A stretch of 64,000 nucleotides of DNA from Alphaproteobacteria bacterium (lineage in GTDB: Bacteria; Pseudomonadota; Alphaproteobacteria; Sphingomonadales; Sphingomonadaceae), in assembly GCA_018970445.1 (NCBI GenBank), contig JAGWWF010000021.1, positions 1 to 64,000 of the forward strand, given 5' to 3'. This document shows, piece by piece, positions 61,014 through 64,000 of this stretch. The notes under the pieces were generated by a model, which made no database searches, had not been told where the DNA came from, and saw nothing but the letters and a program-made list of their open reading frames with translations. The translations under genes and the position numbers were made by a program. Every line of letters starts with the position of its first letter. The stretch's first letter is position 1.

Positions 61014-62917
61014 TGGGCGGCCAGCTGCGTTTCCTCACCTGCGGATCGGTGGATGATGGCAAGTCCACCCTGATCGGCCGGCTGCTGTATGACAGCCAGC
61101 TGATCATGGACGATCAGCTGGCGGCGCTGGCCCTCGACAGCCGCAGCCATGGCACCACCGGCGGCGACATGGATTTTGCCCTGCTGGTCGACGGGCTGGA
61201 GGCCGAACGCGAACAGGGCATCACCATCGATGTCGCCTATCGCTTCTTCTCCACGCCGCGCCGCAGCTTCATCGTCGCCGACACGCCGGGCCATGAACAA
61301 TATGTGCGCAACATGGCCACCGGCGCGTCGAACTGCGACTGTGCCATCATCCTGGTGGATGCGCGCAAGGGCGTGCAGACGCAGACGCTGCGCCACAGCC
61401 TGATCTGCCACCTGCTGGGCATCACTTCGGTGGTGCTGGCGGTGAACAAGATGGATCTGGTCGATTTTGACCAGGCCCGCTTTGCCGCCATCGTGGCCGA
61501 TTATCGCGCCCGCACGGCGCACACGCCATTTGCCCAGTTTCTCGCCATTCCCATGTCCGCCCGCTTTGGCGACACTGTCACCCGCCCATCGCCCTGCATG
61601 GCCTGGCATGATGGCCCCACGCTGATCGAGTATCTGGAGACGGTGCAGCCGCCGGTGGCAGCCGCATCGGCGGGCCTGCGCCTGCCGGTGCAGTGGATCA
61701 ACCGGCCCAACCAGGATTTTCGCGGCTATTGCGGCACCATCGCGGCCGGCACGGTGGCGGTGGGCGATGCCATCGTGGTGCCGCGATCGGGCCAGACCAG
61801 CCGGGTGACCGGCCTGATCGGCGCCAACGGCCCGGTTAACCGGGCACAGGCCGGGGATGCCATCACCCTGACCATCGCCGACGAGATCGACATTTCGCGG
61901 GGCGATGTGCTGGCCCCGGCCACCGACCGGCCCGACGTGTCGAACCAGCTGGCCGCGCATCTGGTGTGGATGGCGGCGGAACCGCTGCTGGAAGGCCGGC
62001 CCTATCTGATCCAGCTGGGCACGGCGGCCGAACTGGCCAGCATCACCGCCATCAGCCACCGCATCGATGTGAACAATGGGGATCGCGTGCCGGCGCGCGC
62101 CCTGGCGATGAACGAGATCGGTTTCTGCAACCTGCATCTGGCGCGGCCGATCGTGTTCGAACCTTATGCCGAAAATCGCACCCTGGGATCGTTCATCCTG
62201 ATCGACCGGTTCAGCAACCAGACGGTGGCGGCCGGCATGGTGGCCTATGGCCTGCGCCGCGGCACCAATCTGGCGGCGCAGCCGGCCGATGTCAGCCGCC
62301 AGCAGCTGGCCGCGATCAAGGGCCAGCACCCGTGCGTGATCTGGCTGACCGGCCTGTCGGGCGCCGGCAAATCCACCATCGCCAACATCGTGCAGCGCCA
62401 GCTGACGCAGGCCGGCGCGCACAGCTTCATCCTGGATGGCGACAATGTGCGCATGGGGCTGAACAAGGATCTGAGCTTCAGCGAGGCCGACCGGGTGGAG
62501 AATATCCGCCGGGTGGGCGAGGTGGCCCGGCTGATGCTGGATGCCGGGCTGATCGTCATCTGTTCGTTCATCTCGCCGTTCCGGCAGGATCGGGCCATGG
62601 TGCGCGAGCTGATGCCGGACGGCGAGTTTTTCGAAGTGCATGTGAAGACAGCGCTGGCGGTGGCCGAAGCGCGCGACGTGAAGGGCCTCTATGCCAGGGC
62701 GCGGGCCGGCAAGATTCCGAATTTCACCGGCATTTCATCGCCCTATGAAGAACCCGATGCGCCCGAACTGGTGGTGGACACACAAGTGCTTTCGGCCGAG
62801 GCCGCGGCCGATGCGATCGTGGCGCTGATCAGTCCGCGTCTGTTGGCGGCGGCGGGTTCGCTGGCGGCGCAGGCGGGCGGCCCGCCGGCTGGCCCCGGCC
62901 AAAATCCCAGATCCTGA
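61013..62917 (+). CDS. cysNC: bifunctional sulfate adenylyltransferase large subunit/APS kinase
   Basis: Predicted 634-aa fusion. Residues about 1-430 form CysN, an EF-Tu-like GTPase with G1 'CGSVDDGKSTLIGRLL', G3 'VADTPGHEQYVRNM' and G4 'NKMDLVD'. Residues about 440-620 form APS kinase CysC with P-loop 'LTGLSGAGKSTIANIV' and the PAPS-loop segment 'DVKGLYARARAGKIPNFTGI'. It produces PAPS, the sulfuryl donor for sulfate reduction or sulfotransferases. The low-complexity tail (AAAGSLAAQAGGPPAG) overlaps the end of the convergent flippase by 89 bases. Confidence 0.95.
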   Translation: MGGQLRFLTCGSVDDGKSTLIGRLLYDSQLIMDDQLAALALDSRSHGTTGGDMDFALLVDGLEAEREQGITIDVAYRFFSTPRRSFIVADTPGHEQYVRNMATGASNCDCAIILVDARKGVQTQTLRHSLICHLLGITSVVLAVNKMDLVDFDQARFAAIVADYRARTAHTPFAQFLAIPMSARFGDTVTRPSPCMAWHDGPTLIEYLETVQPPVAAASAGLRLPVQWINRPNQDFRGYCGTIAAGTVAVGDAIVVPRSGQTSRVTGLIGANGPVNRAQAGDAITLTIADEIDISRGDVLAPATDRPDVSNQLAAHLVWMAAEPLLEGRPYLIQLGTAAELASITAISHRIDVNNGDRVPARALAMNEIGFCNLHLARPIVFEPYAENRTLGSFILIDRFSNQTVAAGMVAYGLRRGTNLAAQPADVSRQQLAAIKGQHPCVIWLTGLSGAGKSTIANIVQRQLTQAGAHSFILDGDNVRMGLNKDLSFSEADRVENIRRVGEVARLMLDAGLIVICSFISPFRQDRAMVRELMPDGEFFEVHVKTALAVAEARDVKGLYARARAGKIPNFTGISSPYEEPDAPELVVDTQVLSAEAAADAIVALISPRLLAAAGSLAAQAGGPPAGPGQNPRS

Positions 62918-64000
62918 TGCCCACCACATAACGCACCACCAGGCTGGCCAGGATACGGCGGGCAAAGATGGTGCTGGTCACGGCAATGGCGGCTCCGGTG
63001 ACGCCGTGGATCGGCACCAGCCAGATTGAAAGGCCGATCAGCACCGCAATGCCCACCAGCGAAAAGCCGATCGACCAGCGTTCATGGCCCGACATGATCA
63101 AGAGCGTGCCCACCGGGCCGGACGACAGCGCCGCCAGATTGCCGATGGCGATGATCTGCAGGGCGGTGGCGCCGCTGACGAATTCCGGCCCGAACAGGCC
63201 CATCACCAGTTCCGGCCAGCCCAGCACCAGGATGAACAGCGGCGAGGCGGCAGCCATGCAGCCGATGATGGTCTGGCGCATGGCGCGGGCGATGGCGGCC
63301 TTTTCCCCCATCCGCCAGTTGGCGGCCAGGCGCGGGCCCAGGATGGCATCGAACGAGGCGACCACCAGATTGGTGACCAGCAGCGTCTGCGCTGCCACCC
63401 GCAACGTGCCGGCGGCCTGCGGCGAGGCGAAATAGCTGGTGAGCATGATCGACAGCCAATCGATGCCAAAGCCGGTGACGACCGAAATCATCACCGGCAC
63501 CCCGGCGATCAGCATCGGCCGTGCGGGCGGCCGCACCGCGGCCGGCCAGTGCCGCACCACCCGCCACCAGGCGATCCAGCCGAACGCGGCGGTGATCAGC
63601 ATGGACGCGGTGTAGACCAGCGCCAATACCCACACCGGCGGCAGCACCGGCGCCAGCGCCAGCCCGCCCAGCATGATCACGGCAAGACCCGATGTGAGCG
63701 GCCCTTCCAGCACCTGGGACAATATGGGCCGTTCCGCGCCGCGCAGGGCAAAGCTGCCCAGCCGCATGGCGACGATGCCCACCACCGCTGGCGAGACAAT
63801 GGCCAGCACCAGGCCCGCCCCCGGCTCGGCAATCGCGCTGGCCAGGCGCGGGCCCAGCAGCAGCAGCAGCAGCGCCATCAACAGGGCGGTGGGCAAGGCC
63901 ACCCGCACTGCCACCGCGACAGACCCGCGCGCCAGATCGCGGCGATCCACCCGCACTTCGCGCGCCATGGTGCGCAGCATGATCGAATCCAGCCCGATGA
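62829..64000 (-). CDS. Wzx-like polysaccharide flippase, 5' end beyond window
   Basis: The last 390 codons of a multispanning protein (10 or more hydrophobic helices) of the MATE-like oligosaccharide-flippase class ('RPMLIAGVPVMISVVTGFGI', 'TLRVAAQTLLVTNLVVASFD', 'LIMSGHERWSIGFSLVGIAV'). The frame is open through base 64000 (preceding residues read IGLDSIMLRTM), so the true start is outside the window. Such proteins flip lipid-linked sugar units for capsule, exopolysaccharide or O antigen. A Pro-rich C-terminal tail is translated from the same bases as the end of cysNC, on the opposite strand. Confidence 0.85.
   Translation of the reverse strand, partial: IGLDSIMLRTMAREVRVDRRDLARGSVAVAVRVALPTALLMALLLLLLGPRLASAIAEPGAGLVLAIVSPAVVGIVAMRLGSFALRGAERPILSQVLEGPLTSGLAVIMLGGLALAPVLPPVWVLALVYTASMLITAAFGWIAWWRVVRHWPAAVRPPARPMLIAGVPVMISVVTGFGIDWLSIMLTSYFASPQAAGTLRVAAQTLLVTNLVVASFDAILGPRLAANWRMGEKAAIARAMRQTIIGCMAAASPLFILVLGWPELVMGLFGPEFVSGATALQIIAIGNLAALSSGPVGTLLIMSGHERWSIGFSLVGIAVLIGLSIWLVPIHGVTGAAIAVTSTIFARRILASLVVRYVVGIRIWDFGRGQPAGRPPAPPANPPPPTDAD

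Noticed and set aside
1-64000. CRISPR arrays, insertion sequences, rRNA genes, prophage structural genes.
   Set aside because: No regularly spaced repeats, transposase motifs, rRNA signatures or capsid/tail genes were seen; the only mobile-element gene is the serine recombinase.

Overview
The window is 64 kb of a GC-rich alphaproteobacterial chromosome, most likely a sphingomonad. That is an inference from several signals: sorted proteins with the PEPxxWA-CTERM tail typical of sphingomonads (17197, 35318, 47370, 56177), an alphaproteobacterial hisBHAFE order, usg, an Atm1-type exporter close in length to the Novosphingobium protein, and dense short operons joined by ATGA/GTGA overlaps. Species cannot be fixed from the sequence alone.

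Layout. 1-1.55 kb: secreted YHS protein and an outer-membrane barrel protein. About 1.6-6.36 kb: a genomic island, visibly AT-rich in its centre, with three unrecognised genes, perhaps a short ORF, and a large serine recombinase whose reading frame runs into the 3' half of a tRNA-Arg(ACG) gene. 6.4-14.6 kb: lipoprotein, P1 peptidase, a type III polyketide synthase/methyltransferase/flavoprotein operon, a siroheme-synthase fragment, a papain-like/membrane P-loop pair, and a GAF-GGDEF enzyme. 14.6-19.3 kb: etfBA, cobalamin adenosyltransferase, HIG1-like protein, a broken sorted-protein gene, GluQRS, an HNH nuclease. 19.3-24.3 kb: hisBHAFE and, divergently, hslVU. 24.3-30.6 kb: nitronate-monooxygenase-like protein, trmB, accA, an M48 protease, mutT, prs. 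30.7-35.3 kb: a tightly overlapped chain alr-mlaE-mlaF-ECF sigma-anti-sigma, then a fasciclin protein and a strong terminator. 35.3-42.4 kb: sorted trypsin-like protease, Atm1-like ABC exporter, RNase R, S10 peptidase. 42.5-47.2 kb: a tripartite drug-efflux operon (outer-membrane factor, HlyD, DHA2 MFS) divergent from its TetR, with two matching operators. 47.4-49.7 kb: sorted protein and a hipBA toxin-antitoxin unit with clear N8-spaced palindromes. 49.7-57.4 kb: hydrolase, phenylalanine hydroxylase, thiolase-like protein, usg, RNA methyltransferase, AlkA, ArsC-like, GNAT, sorted beta-helix protein. 57.5-64 kb: 2OG oxygenase, formylglycine-generating-enzyme homologue, TauE/SafE permease, cysD-cysNC and the end of a polysaccharide flippase.

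The most interesting parts are the recombinase island with its unknown cargo, the polyketide operon that resembles a phenolic-lipid (alkylresorcinol/alkylquinone) pathway, the papain-like/membrane P-loop gene pair, the relic methyltransferase tail on the siroheme enzyme, and two well-defined repressor-operator arrangements (TetR and HipB). Starts were chosen by Shine-Dalgarno position, family N-termini and overlap with the preceding gene; where this was ambiguous it is stated.
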